A stretch of DNA of 64,000 nucleotides from Polytrichum commune (taxonomy: Eukaryota > Streptophyta > Polytrichopsida > Polytrichales > Polytrichaceae), in contig OX485803.1 of NCBI GenBank assembly GCA_950295325.1, positions 33,728,001 through 33,792,000 on the forward strand. Reading direction: 5' to 3'. Each line of letters opens with the position of its first letter. Within the stretch, counting starts at the first letter, position 1. Below the pieces are notes generated by a model. That model was not told the origin of the DNA and ran no database searches. It worked only from the letters and a program-made list of their open reading frames with translations. The position numbers were made by a program, and so were the translations under genes. Positions 10,664 through 24,499 of this stretch are shown piece after piece.

Positions 10664-13600
10664 TCAAGCAATCTCTTCTGTACTAGTTGTGGCAGAAAAC
10701 TGGTCTGTTCCATCTTCTAATTCTTTTGCTTTTATCAGACCATCAAGGACTTCGTTTATTTTAAGCCTCTGTTTGCGTTCTAGCTGAACACATCTTGCAG
10801 CAATTTCCATGACCTTTTTCACACTAGCAATATTTTTCCTTGTAGACATTACTGTGGCATCCAAAATTTCAACAGAAATGGCCTCTCCTTTTTCCATCAT
10901 TGAGACCTGTAAACATGCACGAAATATTATCATGTGCAAGCTCCAATATCCACTTGAGAAAGAACTTGTTTACACCCAATCTTCGTATATACATTCAAAT
11001 ATCAAGAGCATGCTACTCTACTACACAAATCACTCATGACAATCTGGGATGTAGAAACATCTTACCGCTCCTTTACCAATTAGGAGTTCATATAGTACCA
11101 CACCAAAGCTGTACACGTCCATCGATGTAGACAATTGATTTGGGTTTTTTTTATAGCTGCAAGACACAAGGTATGACTTGAGTTCACAAGATTGCAATGA
11201 TTTGTTCAATTAGTGTGTCACATTTAATTTCAAATTCTTTTAGCACACATGGCAATTATCTGAAGAAAAAAAAGTAATGACATCAGACATACAAATTTGT
11301 CACACACTTCATATTTCTAGGTAGGCGATTGAAGATTACATGTACATATCCTTAGGAGGTGATTAATGACATGGTGACCATTTCTCATTTTCCTTGAAAT
11401 TTGGCAACCATCTCCTAATTGTGAGGTCATGGCGACTTCAACAAACTCTATTTCATGTTAAAAATTGTGAACACATTTACTAAAATTGTGTACCTAGTTC
11501 TCATAATCTAAAGGTTACAAATTGACACAATTTATTTTCTAAAACATTAATCTACCTTATGCACTGAAAATTCCAACCTTTACTCCCATACTACATCTAA
11601 TGGAGTTGTCGATGCAACTGGATAAGGAAATTATGATCTACAATCCATAATATGGCAATGCTAGAACACATGTGAAAGTAAGACTCAAAGATGACATCTA
11701 AATTGTGGCATCACAACTTGAAACTTTGAAACTTACACAGGGTCCATATATCCTGGCGTTCCAACTGTGTTTGTTTGAGTGTTTGAAGACTGTGTACGTG
11801 TATAATCTGGCCTTAATTTTGTTATTCCAAAGTCTGAAACTTTGGCGTGATCAATTTTCTTGGCCAGTAGTATGTTTGCACTTTTGATGTCACAATGGAT
11901 TAAACTTGGAAAACAATAGAAATGTAGGTACTTCAAACCTGCAAGGTTTTAATACTTCACTATGTCAAATGTACATTCAAAATCACAAGGCATGTATATG
12001 ATGGACAATGACATAAAACCATGTGCTTGGATTCCAAAGATATTCAAGAAGACTTAAATCATAAGGAGTTGTCCAACGGGAGAAGGTAATGTAAAACACT
12101 AATACTGATGAAATGATAATACTATTGTTAATAATAGTAATACTACTACTAATACTACTAATAATAACACTAATTAAATGATACTAATAGTACCAATATT
12201 AATGAAAATTATGATGATAATGATAGTGATAATAATAATAATAAGTTTAGTTACCTTGTGCAACACCAATAGCAATATTTAGGCGGGCCTTCCAGTCAAG
12301 TTTGACACTATGCTCTGTCACATGATGCCCAATCATTTGTCGTTAATATCTTCTTGATGGGTTTTCAAACACACACACACACACACACACACTCTGATGC
12401 CTGAAATTAATACATGTTAGTTGCCTAGGTACACAACTCCCATATTATATGTAGGGGCATTGGGCTTTTGTAAAACTTATATCAAATTATACAAAAATAA
12501 AGGGACCAAAAATTTGGGTGAAGACCAAAATAAATAAAATGAGATGTAGAAAAAGTTGGGTTGCATATTTATTAAAAAAAAAGGTCCACAATTTATATAA
12601 AGAATTGAAACACCTGTTTTCTTTTAACCTATGCCTATGCATAATTCTAAAATATCCACGTGAGTAGTTGCCTCCAATCAAAATTAAAAGTCATTGGCAA
12701 TGAATTATTTATATTGCAAATATTAAAACATTATAATTAAAAAGCCAAGAAAATGGGTAGTTTGCCCTATGGGACCTGCAAAAAAAAAGCTCATATAATT
12801 ACTTTCTAATGCAATTATATGCTTCAAGAAATATTCATTTCCTATGTACAATCACAGTTTTGAATTCCTTGTTAGAAGGGCTACAAAAGTTTCCTACATT
12901 AATACAAATTATATCACTCGAGATTGGACTAAAATATATTATAAGTGATTATAATCAAGGCCACATATCACGGGAGTTGCGTACCCGGGGTTAGCTGATG
13001 CTTCAATGAGTTGTTGTGCATGTACTCATACACAAGGATGAGCCTTGTTTCATCATCGCAATGTCCCACCAAGGAAACCAAATTTTTGTGGCGTATTTCC
13101 GATAGAATATTTACCTACATTGAACCAACATGTTTTTAAGCGTAGGAACATAATTCCTATACACTATCATAGCAATTCCCCTTCAACACGTTGATATCAT
13201 GTAGCAAGTTGCAAGAAACTCATGGAAAAAAAAAAGTGTTTGTGGAGTGAATCTAGATTATGCCTATATTATGATTATTTTGTACAAAAAATACAAGCCT
13301 GAGGGTCTCTAGTGTTAACCTCATTTTTGAATTCATCACTAGAATTATTTGACATCTCTGATTTAAAACATTTGACTGCTACTTCTTGTCCATCCAACTT
13401 CCCATGATATACTTCTGCACTTTGTCCTTCACCAATCTTCCTTGCAAAATTATTTGTGGCCTTTTGGATCACTTTGTAGGAGTAAAGTGTTGCACCTATC
13501 ACAAGAGAATAACACCAAACCAACAATTTACGAACCTTTGTGTTCTTGATAGAGCCAAAATCTTAATAATTCAATGGGAGGTGAGTTAAGCAACCCTAAA

Positions 13601-16600
13601 ATGATCACCAAGATAACCCTGAGTAATCCCCCAAAGTTGTGTTTTTCTTAAATGTGTCATATCTATAAAATGTACATAGCTGGGTAGTGGCTAGATCAAA
13701 TAGTTGTAAGAAATCAATCATTAAATTTTTTTTTTCACATGTTCTGGTTTTCAACCCGTCATGTATTTTTGATCCAATAAACATAGTATGTGATTATAAA
13801 ATCGTTTGTCTCCAACAACCTAATTTGATGTGATTTTCCAGTATGTGGTCTCATTCAAAGACTTCACATTGATACTACATACATACTCACACACTTCCAA
13901 TTTAAGCCCCTAAATCAATAGAATCACCAGATGTCTATCAACACAATGTTATTTCAAGCCTAAGCTTGTGTAAAACTTCAAAAAAAGAAAAAGAATGCAA
14001 AATCATGGGGTATCCGTTGGCTTAAGGGGGTGGGGTTGGGGGTTAAAAAATGGGCCAAGCGTAACTTTCTTCAACTGTACATTCTTCACAATTCACAATT
14101 CATATGCACGGGTGGGAAACATGGGTCCAAGCTAGTTACTTATAGAACACAAAATGTGAGATGTAAGTTAACAGGTTTACCAGGGGCAATGGTGTATTCC
14201 TCTCCAAGAAGAACGTGCCAACGATAGAGCTCAAAAATGGTGAAAGATCCTGTGAGAAGCACACATCCAAACAATATTCCAAGAATGGAGAACAATGGCA
14301 CTCCCCATTTGTTGTGTGGTGGACCTCCAATGATGGGGAGGGCTGTGTATTGCAACAAGGGATTCCCAGGATAGAACCTTGCAAATAACAGAACACAACA
14401 CGGGAAGTTAATGTAGACTTTGTGTGTGTGATTTATGTAGTTTAGAATTTTAGAAGTTGTAATTGACCCATTTTGCATACCAATATGATCAATGTAAGGT
14501 ATGTAGGTATGTAAGGTTATTTAGTTCCTCTTCTTAAGCCCTAAACAATCAATCCTTCACATTCCATTTTCGGGCACTTCCAACACCAATGTTGCAAATC
14601 TCTGCTTTATAGAGAAATAGACTCTGTTTCCTTCAAATCCAACTGTATGAATGTGAACTAGACTACCATATATTTTTGCTTCAAGATGTTCAAATCAATC
14701 GGAATGCAATTTCTAGGTCAGATTGACATGTGAACATGGCCTTCATCCCGTGCGCGCGCTTGCACTGGGGGGGGGAAGAGCAACTAGAGAAAACTCTGAA
14801 TTTTTTCGTTTCATGACCATTTCGGCCATGTCACAACTTTTAGAAAGTTGGCAACCTTGCCATAATATGTTATGTGGATGGCAAATGAGCTACTCCCAAA
14901 AATTTGAGTCTTTTTCAACAAATTTAGATGAAGTCCGTCACCCTCAAAGTTGGAGGGGCCACATGAGGTTATTTTGGGAGATTTCCCCTTTTTCATGGAG
15001 CAAGTAACATATTCACCAAGCTTTTCCAAATCAATCTAGTCAAGTTGTACATAACCGGTACCTTGTCCTAAGGAAAAAAAAAACCCCACCAAAATTGGGC
15101 ATCACAAGTGAAAGAGATTTGGCTCCTAAAACTGGCTCCTAAATTTGGCTCCTACATTTGAGTAGCACATGGAACCGCCTCCGAAATCAAGCAATGCCAA
15201 CCTAACAAAAGAGTCCTACATGCTTGGAGTATGATGATTTTATATGTAAATTTGGTCCACTAGGTAGTGGGCACCACCCTACACTAGTAGATACCTTTCC
15301 ATCCACGTAGATTTTCATCTAGTGGATTACGAACCCCAGTAGAATATTAGGTGATGACTCATTTCGTGTTGCTTGAGGATTTAAAGATTGATTGGACCCA
15401 TACATTTGATTGGTATGTGGTTAAGTGAGAATCAAAGAGAAAACACCATAAAGACACATGCTTAAAAGAAATTGGACAATGCCTCCCAATTGAACTGTGT
15501 ACCCTAAGTCTCCTCATCTAATATCCTCACAAGCTTCATGTGATAAAATTCTGGATGTAGTTCACCAAGAGGACAAGTACCTGAAATTGATTGAGTTTTT
15601 GGAGCGTATTGCGGCAGGGATGACACCTGAAAATTGGTTGTTTTCGATAAATCTGTGCAATCCAGATTTGAAAACCCATTGCTCTCATGGCCAAATCAAT
15701 AACTTTATCAGTCAACCTCAAAAACCCAGTAGTCTACACAAATTGATGTATTTAGATTAACCTAAATGTAGCATTACAGAAGGCACTCATCAAAAGGATT
15801 GGGTTAGTTAACACTCACAACTCCTCTAAGCCTAATGTCGTAGCCAACCAATCCGGGAGAGCACCTGAGAGTACGTTATCTTGCAAATGCCTGCCGATCA
15901 CAATCACAAACAATTTCAGTTAGTGATGCATAGAATTAGCTCACATTTAATAATAAGTTAAGAAACTTTTAATTGTATCAATACTTTGGCATTTTTAAGG
16001 AAACCAATCTAAGATTCAAGGGAATCAACACATTTGGCGCATCCTTGACCTAGTGGGAATTCCACAAAAAGATAATCAGTCTTGAGGAGATTTGTTGGAA
16101 AACCTGTTGAGCTTACATTGCATGTTCATCTACTTCTCCAAATGCCACTTTCTGCTTGACGGTACTAAAACTATCAATTGTTTGATTTAGAAGGCTAATT
16201 AGGGTTCAGATTCTAGTTTCTACCACAATTGAAAATTGAGACGAAAAATCAAAAGGCAACCTGGTTGGGACTCTCCAACTTACAATCTCTTCAAGTTTGC
16301 CAGACTACTTAGATTGGGTAATGATCCCAATAATGCATTGTTGTCCAATAGCCTGCACGTTAAAGGGGCAAATGGAATTCCATGCGATTCATGACATCAA
16401 TTAAGATAACATTAGTATCAGGCTAATCATGTAGACTACATAGAACCAATGTTATGTACATGTCTTCATTATATCTCAATTACATGGACTGTATCATTTC
16501 AAGGTGCACAAAAGCGGGTACGAGAACTTTACAATCACATTCATTGTGCGTGTTTAGGACTAAGATCTTACAAGTCTGTGATACTCCAAAGGTCAGCAAA

Positions 16601-19600
16601 GTTGGGAGAAATAGTTCCAATCAGATTGTATCCTGATAGGTTCCTAATGATGGGCACCATTAAAAAAAACAGCATCAGTTCAATCACAGTACGTGGAGAA
16701 ATATAGAATTTACATTGACACAATACCAGCTGAGATATTTGATAACGTTATGAATATGTAATTCACACTGATAAGGTGATGCAACAAGTGTCATCCAGAT
16801 TGAAGGTAAATTAGTAGTTGAAAGAAAACCTACACTGCAGTAATTTCGGGTGGTTTATTCACATCTATTGGAGTACATGTGACCCATGCATGAGGCACCG
16901 GAACGCACGGATCCCCAGTCCACTCATTCAAGTTCATATGGGATTTGATGGCATCAATTGCGTATGCTGCAAAGATCAGTGTTTACAAAATTGTATCAAA
17001 TATTAGGCCCATGTTAGGTGCAACACTGTCAGAATTCATGCACAAAGAAAGTAATTTAAAAGAATCTGTAAGCACATGGATAGAAAACGACGAGTGCATA
17101 TTACTATCATGTTTTGCATTAATTTACAACTTGTATGTCTTCTTGATGTGCGCTTAAGCTCCTGTATATACATCACTGATAATCAAGCAAAACCTATGCT
17201 TAGAAGTTAGAATATGTACCATCCCGATCGATTGTCTTCAAATTTGAAGTCCATGTGAACTCAAGGAACTCCAGTGCATTCAGCGAGGGACCCAGTGTAG
17301 AATTCTGGCCCCGGTAGAGAGGAATGGGCTCCCACAATTGAAAGACAAAAGGGTTAGAAATGAGGCGAGATGCGACAAATGGTTGACTAGTATTCGTATC
17401 GTTCAAAGGATTTATGTATTGATCGAAGGAAGAGGGCAACTGGATATAGAATTCTCGTGAGGTCGTATTCGCATTTGGATCCAATTCCGCAAAGTATAAA
17501 ATTATGTATGCAGTTATCCAGTTAGTCTGTTGCGATGAAATGAATGGATCGATTGTGCCAAACATACTTTGGATCGTCATATTGCCACTAGTGGTGAGAG
17601 CGTTTTGCAACATCACAGTTGGGATGGTCACGTCACTCAAATTGTTAACAACCGTTTGGGTTGCAGACAGAAGTGTTAACGGCGAAGTGGCTGACAAATA
17701 GGTGGTATTCAACCCTTCAGTTGACCACAATCGGTTGTATGGATCTATAGGTAGTCTGCAAATTATCCAACATGCAATAGATTAGAGCTCCCTAGGGGGG
17801 CAACTCCCTTGTAGGGAGGGATATGAATCACGTGCAATCAAGAGATACAAAATAATGGGCATATGAATGGGATATTCCATAAATTTGATGAAATTTCCCC
17901 GCATATATTTATTAGATTCTCAAAAAAAAGTTTTAACACCCTATATCAATAGATTTTATTTCTTTGGTTTTTAGTCCACCGTATATTTTTTTGCACATAG
18001 TTCCAAAAATCTTACAAAGAGTGACCTCCTTGGATTGGAGCTAAATGAAAGGGAAAAGACAACTGGTTAAGAGTATGGACATCTGCACAAATTTGTATTC
18101 GTTGACAAAAAATTGATTTTGTGAAGTGGATAATAACCTTCCAAACGACACGAGTACCTTTACACTGGAGAATGTGATGCACGTACCTTCCAGTGCTGGT
18201 TCCACCAAAATTCAGTCTGTGTCTCACGCGTATCATCTGCCTGCTACTAATTTGATGAAAGAGGGCATACACTGGTCCAGGGCGCAAATATATTGCAGAA
18301 ATGAATGGGGTGCCCAATTGCAAAGGCAATTGTGTAAGGCAGACATAAGTGAAGTTATTTGGAGGCTGAATGGAGAATTCAAGTTGATCAAATGTTGCGC
18401 CGGTAGCGTCAGAGGTGACACTGGCCAGTATGGTTCCATCTATGGCCAATCCGAAGCTTGGAGGTGATGCAGTGTTATCATAGGACGCCCATAAGAAACT
18501 TGCTGTCAGAAGGTATGTGACATTTATTGTCACCGGCAGCGTGTAGCAATTCTTTGCACGGGTATCGTTGAAAAACCTCAGGGTGCTCAATTCAGGGAAG
18601 TCTTGCCACAAAGTTTTGGCCGTTGGGATGTTTGCAACATTCTCCCCGGTAGATATAAACCCAGAATCAGGGACCCAAGTTACCCCAGTAATTGGGTCCA
18701 CGTAACTTGCCATGGCACCACAATCAATGTAAAGAGATCCTGCCAAGAAAGATAGCAGCAAAACATAAGGACACTTTTCAGCTCTAGGGCACTTGTGCCT
18801 AAATTGAACACAACAATAAGCTAATTTGAACACCCATGTTTGAGCGGTATGTGGTTAGGTGTGGTTTTAAGACCTGGCACTGAGAAGGCATCATGTACTC
18901 AATATTGGTCCATGTGCTCAATATATTTTAACCATTCTAGGCTCAATAGTCAACTTGATTGGAGAACTGATATGGCCACTTAATGAGCAGGAGAATCTTC
19001 ATTTTGATGATCAATAAATTACCCATGTGAACTTCAAAAATCATAAGGCAAATGGCCACAAGCATGGTTTGGATTTGTAATCGCCTTGCAGTAATTGTGC
19101 GTTTCATATCCCACAAGGGCATGTCTACCTTACACCCACTTCTCTCAGGATATTAAACAGGCAATTAGTACGACAAGATGGCCAGCAAAATCAAATAGAG
19201 GCTGTATCCATTTCCTCACAATCTGTGAAGTTCAATTGTCTATACCTTCATGGTCACAAAAAGAAAATTTTCTTTCTTTGTAAGTGATCATCCAGGTCCT
19301 CTCAATTATGTTGAATGTTGAAACTGGAATATTTAACAAATGCTGAGCACATAATCCAATCTCTTGTACATAAGAACACATGTTTCTGGTGTCTGTTCTT
19401 AGATCTATGCCTAATCACACATCACTCAAATGATCTTTTAGGTGGCTGATTAAGATAAGTAGGTAAACGAATTAGGCTGACCTTATTGAGTGTTTGTGTT
19501 GGACATTCTGCTGTGGAAGTTGACATACTTTATCAAGTGTACAACCATAACATTCATGAATACGTATGCTGCAAAAAGATATATTCTGAATCCAATTGAC

Positions 19601-19703
19601 GGGCTTATAAGAGTGTTAAATGGGACACACCTTTGACTGGAACACTGAGACTCCACAGCATACACAGTGCTGTGAGAAAGTGAATTGATGTCAAGAAGTC
19701 CAT
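10664..19703 (-). CDS. Malectin-like LRR receptor kinase 1
   Basis: A predicted plasma-membrane receptor kinase of 892 residues. Its 15 exons, in transcript order, are 19703-19631, 18739-18187, 17755-17220, 16966-16834, 16643-16572, 16352-16284, 15890-15819, 15652-15581, 14377-14181, 13495-13320, 13114-12985, 12314-12255, 11938-11737, 11156-11066 and 10906-10664. All phases close without a stop. Order: signal peptide (MDFLTSIHFLTALCML), malectin-like domain about 25-385 starting LYIDCG, GDPC motif (WTGDPCVP), four LRRs on exons of 72, 69, 72 and 72 nt, membrane segment about 551-573 (LFSILGILFGCVLLTG), then kinase. The kinase has GEGQSAEV, VAVK, the helix C Glu (KNEV), HCDIKSANILL, DFG and DVYSFG. 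HRD reads HCD, so it is non-RD, as in many immune receptor kinases. The architecture is as in SYMRK and LRR-I kinases; the ligand is unknown. Confidence 0.93.
12369..12392. repeat. (AC)n microsatellite in receptor kinase 1 intron
   Basis: About 12 AC units in the intron between the two exons 13114-12985 and 12314-12255. Confidence 0.9.
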
Positions 19704-20640
19704 GACTCTTCCCACCAGTTTCGTAGCATAAAAAGTGCGGAATCTGTGTTTTCCAAAAAGTGACCCCTTCCAATGCAATTTCCTGCCATTTAAAATAAAA
19801 TAGATCACATAATGAAATGTCCACTCTGGCTGGAACCACACTCTTCACAAAACAATAGATATTGATCTTCTGTGATGACCATAATGTCAAAGCAAGGGAT
19901 CCACAAAGAGAATAACAGAAGCAGAAGCAGAACCATCAATCTCAGATCTGTTGCACATCTACCTATGTTTATGTAACTAGGATACTTGCTCAGAAGTAGT
20001 TAGTGTTAAAATATATTCTCATTAAGTGAGCAAATCAGGCAGGCACTAACTTACAGAATCAGACCATGAAGACTAGAATGTGGTCGCAGCAATATTGTTG
20101 TCTTTGTGGTAAACCAGTGGTGTAATATGGATTTGGATATCGTTTACGAATTCATCAAGACTACTCTTTAATATCACTGGTTCTCACTGCAGCATACAAG
20201 ACTTTGGAATGAAATATTTGTGTGGCAACCTACATAACAATTGCTGTCTTCAATGAGAGGAATGGGATACAAGTTAGGTGGTTCTCCATGCCCTAGTTAG
20301 ATAGCACAGGCGGCAAATTTGCTAACTGGAGCATCAAGGAACTGATCCCATGGGGTCCAGTCGTAATTGAAATTAGAGTGAGCAGCTGCTTACAGACACA
20401 TTGGGTCCACTCCTTACAGTCGGCCAGGACTTGGGAGGTAGTATCCCTAACTAGTTGGGTATTATGTTTCAAAAAAAGCTTATTCTTTCAAAACTCGTTC
20501 AACTTGTTTAAAGGAGCACCTCCTAAGTAGCTGCAGGGGATAATTGTTATTTATAGATCTAAACTCTTCAAGCACGACTTCTTAGATGCTTTAACACGGC
20601 GAAGTCTAGGCAGTATTTGGGAGAGTTTTGGGCATAATCG
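19704..20640. other. Upstream region of receptor kinase 1
   Basis: Presumed promoter and 5' leader of the minus-strand receptor gene. No protein similarity is seen. A hydrophobic ATG-led stretch at 19936 on the minus strand was rejected as the first exon. Confidence 0.5.
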
Positions 20641-20649
20641 GTCGAGGTC

Positions 20650-20712
20650 CTAAGTATGTAGTGTTTCAAAGTCCAACCGGTTACATATTGACATCTTTCA
20701 GTTTTTCCGTGT
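20650..20712 (+). mobile_element. Fragment related to the hAT transposase region at 4.4 kb
   Basis: The stretch around caaccggttacat is about 80% identical over some 38 bp to 4401-4438, and both encode GY..TSF. It is too short to call coding. It is the target of the fold-back insertion that follows. Confidence 0.4.
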
Positions 20713-20720
20713 ATCAAGGT

Positions 20721-20949
20721 GCCCTGGGCTATAGCACATCTTCATTTGGCTGGGCCCCGCCCCTCCCACGCCTCCTTCACTGCCTGATCTTCATGCCCGC
20801 ACTTACGTGGGAACTCTTCCTCGTTGGGAACCAATGTGACAATACCCGGTCAAAGAGTTCCCACGTAGGTGCGGGCAAGAAGACCGGGCAATGAAGGAGG
20901 CATGGGAGGGCAGGGCCCTGCCTAATGAAGATGTAATCTAGCCCAGGGC
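20721..20949. mobile_element. Fold-back MITE, possibly Mutator-like
   Basis: Two arms of about 97 bp (20721-20818 and 20853-20949) are inverted copies at roughly 85% identity around a 34-bp loop, starting GCCCTGGGC. The flanks read TATCAAGGT (20712-20720) and TATTAAGGT (20950-20958), a 9-bp duplication with one mismatch. A 9-bp duplication and long arms fit Mutator-like elements. There is no coding capacity. Confidence 0.8.
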
Positions 20950-20958
20950 TATTAAGGT

Positions 20959-22105
20959 ATGTTGCCCTATGTTCGACATCTACACGTTGAGCAACTTTAT
21001 CTATTTATGTACATTGGCATTTGGCATTTTTTTTCCCCATGTAGAGGTAGTGAACAAAAATCTACCCTAATGTTTTTGAATGTAATTTGTCATTTTTGAG
21101 TTAGTTATATATTTTTAAAGTGTTTGCTAGAGTGTGCTATGTTAGATTTCAAATGATCTCATTTTAGAATTGAACAACTCCTATCAAAGAAGCAAATACT
21201 CTCTACTAATTACATCTAAGTTTATTTTTACACACTCATCATGTGTCTTAGAACCAAAACCTAATGGGCTAATTACACACTAACTTGGCTCTAATTAGAT
21301 CGTGAGAGGGAAGAATCCTGATCAGCATACGGTGAAGGTGGAAGGAACGGTAAACTTACAGGAATTGTGGGAACAGTGAAGGTGGTGAAAGAATTTAATT
21401 TTGAAACCATGAATATTGACTTCGGGTTGTGTTGTGCAGGAACCCGTATTGAACAAAAGGGAAGGTGCAAGGTTTGTAGAATTCGTCAGGTGAAGTTTTT
21501 TTTTGTTTTGGAGATTAGTATTTAGGAGGAATGCAAGTGTACTGTAATGTTTCGCACACGATATATCATGTTATTCAATAATGTGAATGATTATTTCCCC
21601 GAAAATCATTCGAAATGAATATGTAATCCAATTTCTGGATGAGTGAAAAAGTGACGCTTATGAAACATCGTATAGCTCTCCGGATCTGGTACAACATATC
21701 AAAAAATGTGTACATCGCTTATGTCGGTCATGTTAATTTTCATAAGAATGCATTGACTCGAGATAACTGTTTAAAAGTATTGTGCAGGTGATATGCGATA
21801 GTTCCCAACACAAGACTATTTCAGAGGAGTGGAAATGGTCCGGGAAAACCATGAAGACTGAACGAAGGATAGACGATGCTGAAGAAGAAAGTATCTCGGC
21901 ATTGAATGTAGAAATGCAACAGGAAATAGCATGGATGAGGTGCATTAAGGTATATATGAAGTGAACATGTAGGATGTTGTAAAAGGAGTTTGGCAAATGT
22001 AATTCTTCATTCATATGGGCAACAAATTGCTCTGCAGCTCTTCCATGATTGGCCAGTGTAAATCTTACGTCAACAATTAGTATGATTGGGCAAGTACATG
22101 TATCC
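20959..22105. other. Intergenic DNA, no gene seen
   Basis: Short open frames on both strands at 21733-22122 show no known family and have no splice support. I see no reliable gene here. Confidence 0.5.
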
Positions 22106-22110
22106 CACCT

Positions 22111-22870
22111 GGGGCCATTCACGGTTGGGGTACTACTTTTGGCCGTCTAACGGAAAACGGACTTTTTTGGATAACTTCACATGCTTGGTATGCTTAGATT
22201 TGTATTGTGAAGCATATTTTGGATCATACCTACATTTCATACTCCATATCGAGTACACTGACAAAGTTAATTTAGAAGGAATAGGGTCATCTAAGATATC
22301 CTTTTGATTCCTTAAAGGACATTCAGGAGTGTTGTCTTAATTGTTCACCTTAGGATCAAGGAATGAAAAGGACAACAAGAATCAATCGAAACGATCCCAA
22401 ATTTTTTCCTCACGCTCATCGTTCAAGTGTGTACCAATAGAACCAAATATGTATTGAATAGCAATTGCCCAACTTTACATGTGGCACCAAACATGTCCAA
22501 ATATACATATACTCACGGCCACACGTAAAAGAAACGTCTAGTATTAGAATTGGACAAAAAAATTTATATGAATGGACACATGACACTTTTACCAAGGTAC
22601 CAAGATACATAATAGGAAATAATTGACCACCAATGCACACCTAAATAGCAAAAAAATGCCACTGATGTGGCCTAGGGTTTAGGGTTTAGGGTTTAGGGTG
22701 ATTATTAAATAATAATAAAAATATTTCTTGATAAAGCTTATGAACTATCTACTTATTTATGTAAAATTTATTGATCAAATAATAGTAAATCATGATAAAA
22801 ACCAAGATCAATGCGACAAAGTCCTTAAGTCCTTTGTCCCAAAAGTAGTACCCCAACCGTGAATGGCCCC
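22111..22870. mobile_element. 760-bp non-autonomous DNA transposon
   Basis: Perfect inverted repeats of about 32 bp lie at 22111-22142 and 22839-22870, starting GGGGCCATTCACGGTTGGGG. CACCTG stands at both edges (22106-22111 and 22870-22875), a possible 6-bp duplication that overlaps the terminal G/C by one base; a 4-bp reading (ACCT) is also possible. The interior is AT-rich and without a convincing ORF. The superfamily cannot be assigned from this. Confidence 0.75.
22673..22699 (+). repeat. Interstitial plant telomere-type repeat
   Basis: Nearly four perfect TTTAGGG units lie inside the 760-bp transposon. This is the plant-type telomere unit. Confidence 0.9.
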
Positions 22871-22875
22871 ACCTG

Positions 22876-24499
22876 AACATGTTAGACACAAAATGCATTA
22901 GGATGCATTTATGTACGACCAACCAAACCTTCACATGTGGCATATCAATAGGTAAAAAAAAGCATATGGTAATTGACAAATGTCACAGCAGGTGAAAAAA
23001 ATAAGGTGCTTCACTGAAGCACAAACAACAGAATTGAAACTAATCCAGGTATAGGCTAATATAAGAAAATGTAGTAAAACCGTGCAGTAAACATTTTCAC
23101 AGCTAATTTATGAAATTCAACATAGAGAGAAATTATTGGACAAGATTCAGTAGAATTGGTAACAAATATAACATACAAAATAGGATGAAATGCACTACAT
23201 ACCGTGGCATTCAACTTGACACGTCATTGCCCGCTAATGACGTGGCAGTTAAAGTCAAAGGGGAAAACAATGTTGAGATGGCCAAATCAACAGAATTGTA
23301 TTAACAACCGTTTGTTACATATTGTCTAGGTCAACGCATCCTAAGTAACAACCGCGACCAACGTTTTTCTGTTGAATTTTTGTTGATATGGATGCAGAAT
23401 TTCTACTAGTGCAAATACACTCACCAAGTTGTCCTATATCCGACACCCTAGTTAACTAATCATAGCAAAGGAATAGGAAGGCATTCTCATGTCCTTGAAA
23501 TCATGCTCACCTTGTCATATTTAGAGAGATTATGTTCTTTATTTTCGATGCTTGCCTCTCCCATGCAAGTGCTTCTCAGTTTCCATCATCAAGGTGGGAT
23601 TTGCCTGATTCCATCACCTCCCCTCCCTCATTAGTTCACTTCATTAAGAACTTTGTGAACCCTAACACCCTGGTTTTTGAATATCTTCCCTAGAGCACAG
23701 AAAGAGGACACCCTAACGGTATAAGGGCAATTTATCTTAGTAAGTGTGCTTATTATATCTTGGCATGAATATGTTCAATAATGTTAGGAGATGTACGCTT
23801 ATGTTACATAATGACTTATAATTTGACTAAAATGTACATAAATGACACTTGACATTAGGATGTTCGAGAATACCTTCCTCTTACATACTAAATTGTAAAC
23901 ACATGAAACTTGCCATTTTCATGCTCAATGATATCTTTTCCTTGCATACTAATACGCAAAACTAGTATCTCAAGTATCCCCATGTGCTACGCTAAATACC
24001 TTATGTTGACAAATAGTATCATTTGGCAATTAGTAGACGAGACGCTTTGAGATGTCTAGGCATCTAGTTTAGGCCTTTGGAGATAACAGTATGGAGCCCT
24101 CTAACTTATGCACAAAACAGTACCTAGACCATGGTAGAGCTATTCTTTTCCTATAATATTTGAATTTTCAATAAACCATTTCAGCAAATTTGAAGACCTC
24201 CACAACAATCAACTCTTACTAGTATAGCAGAATTTCTGTCAATATGAAGGTAATCTTGCAAATCTCAGCACATGGGCTACAATAATTTCTTATATATCTA
24301 TCTATAGATAGATAGACAGATAGATAGATGTGCATTGTAGAAATGGTGATTGGTTCGAGACCCAAGAAGTTTGATTTGAGAAAAGTTCTCCACATGTCAT
24401 ATCCACAGCGGTAGGGACTTTGTTGAATCCCATGTGGACATCATTTTCTGGCATTCGTAGTGTTGGACCAAATAAGATAGTCCTGTTTTCTTCAATTTC
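22876..24499. other. Intergenic DNA between the two receptor genes
   Basis: No gene is seen. It holds a hairpin at 23220-23244 (CACGTCATT, 7-base loop, AATGACGTG) with ACGT cores of the kind bound by bZIP factors, and a GATA-type microsatellite at about 24296-24330. Confidence 0.5.

Noticed and set aside
19850-19936. ATG-led leucine-rich stretch (MVLLLLLLFSLWIP) on the minus strand as first exon of receptor 1
   Set aside because: It has no GT donor in the phase needed to join exon 2. The start at 19703 has one (AAAG|GTGTGT) and also encodes a signal peptide.
21733-22122. 129-residue minus-strand open frame and its plus-strand overlap
   Set aside because: It runs into the TIR of the 760-bp transposon and has no family similarity. 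Frames on both strands point to chance.
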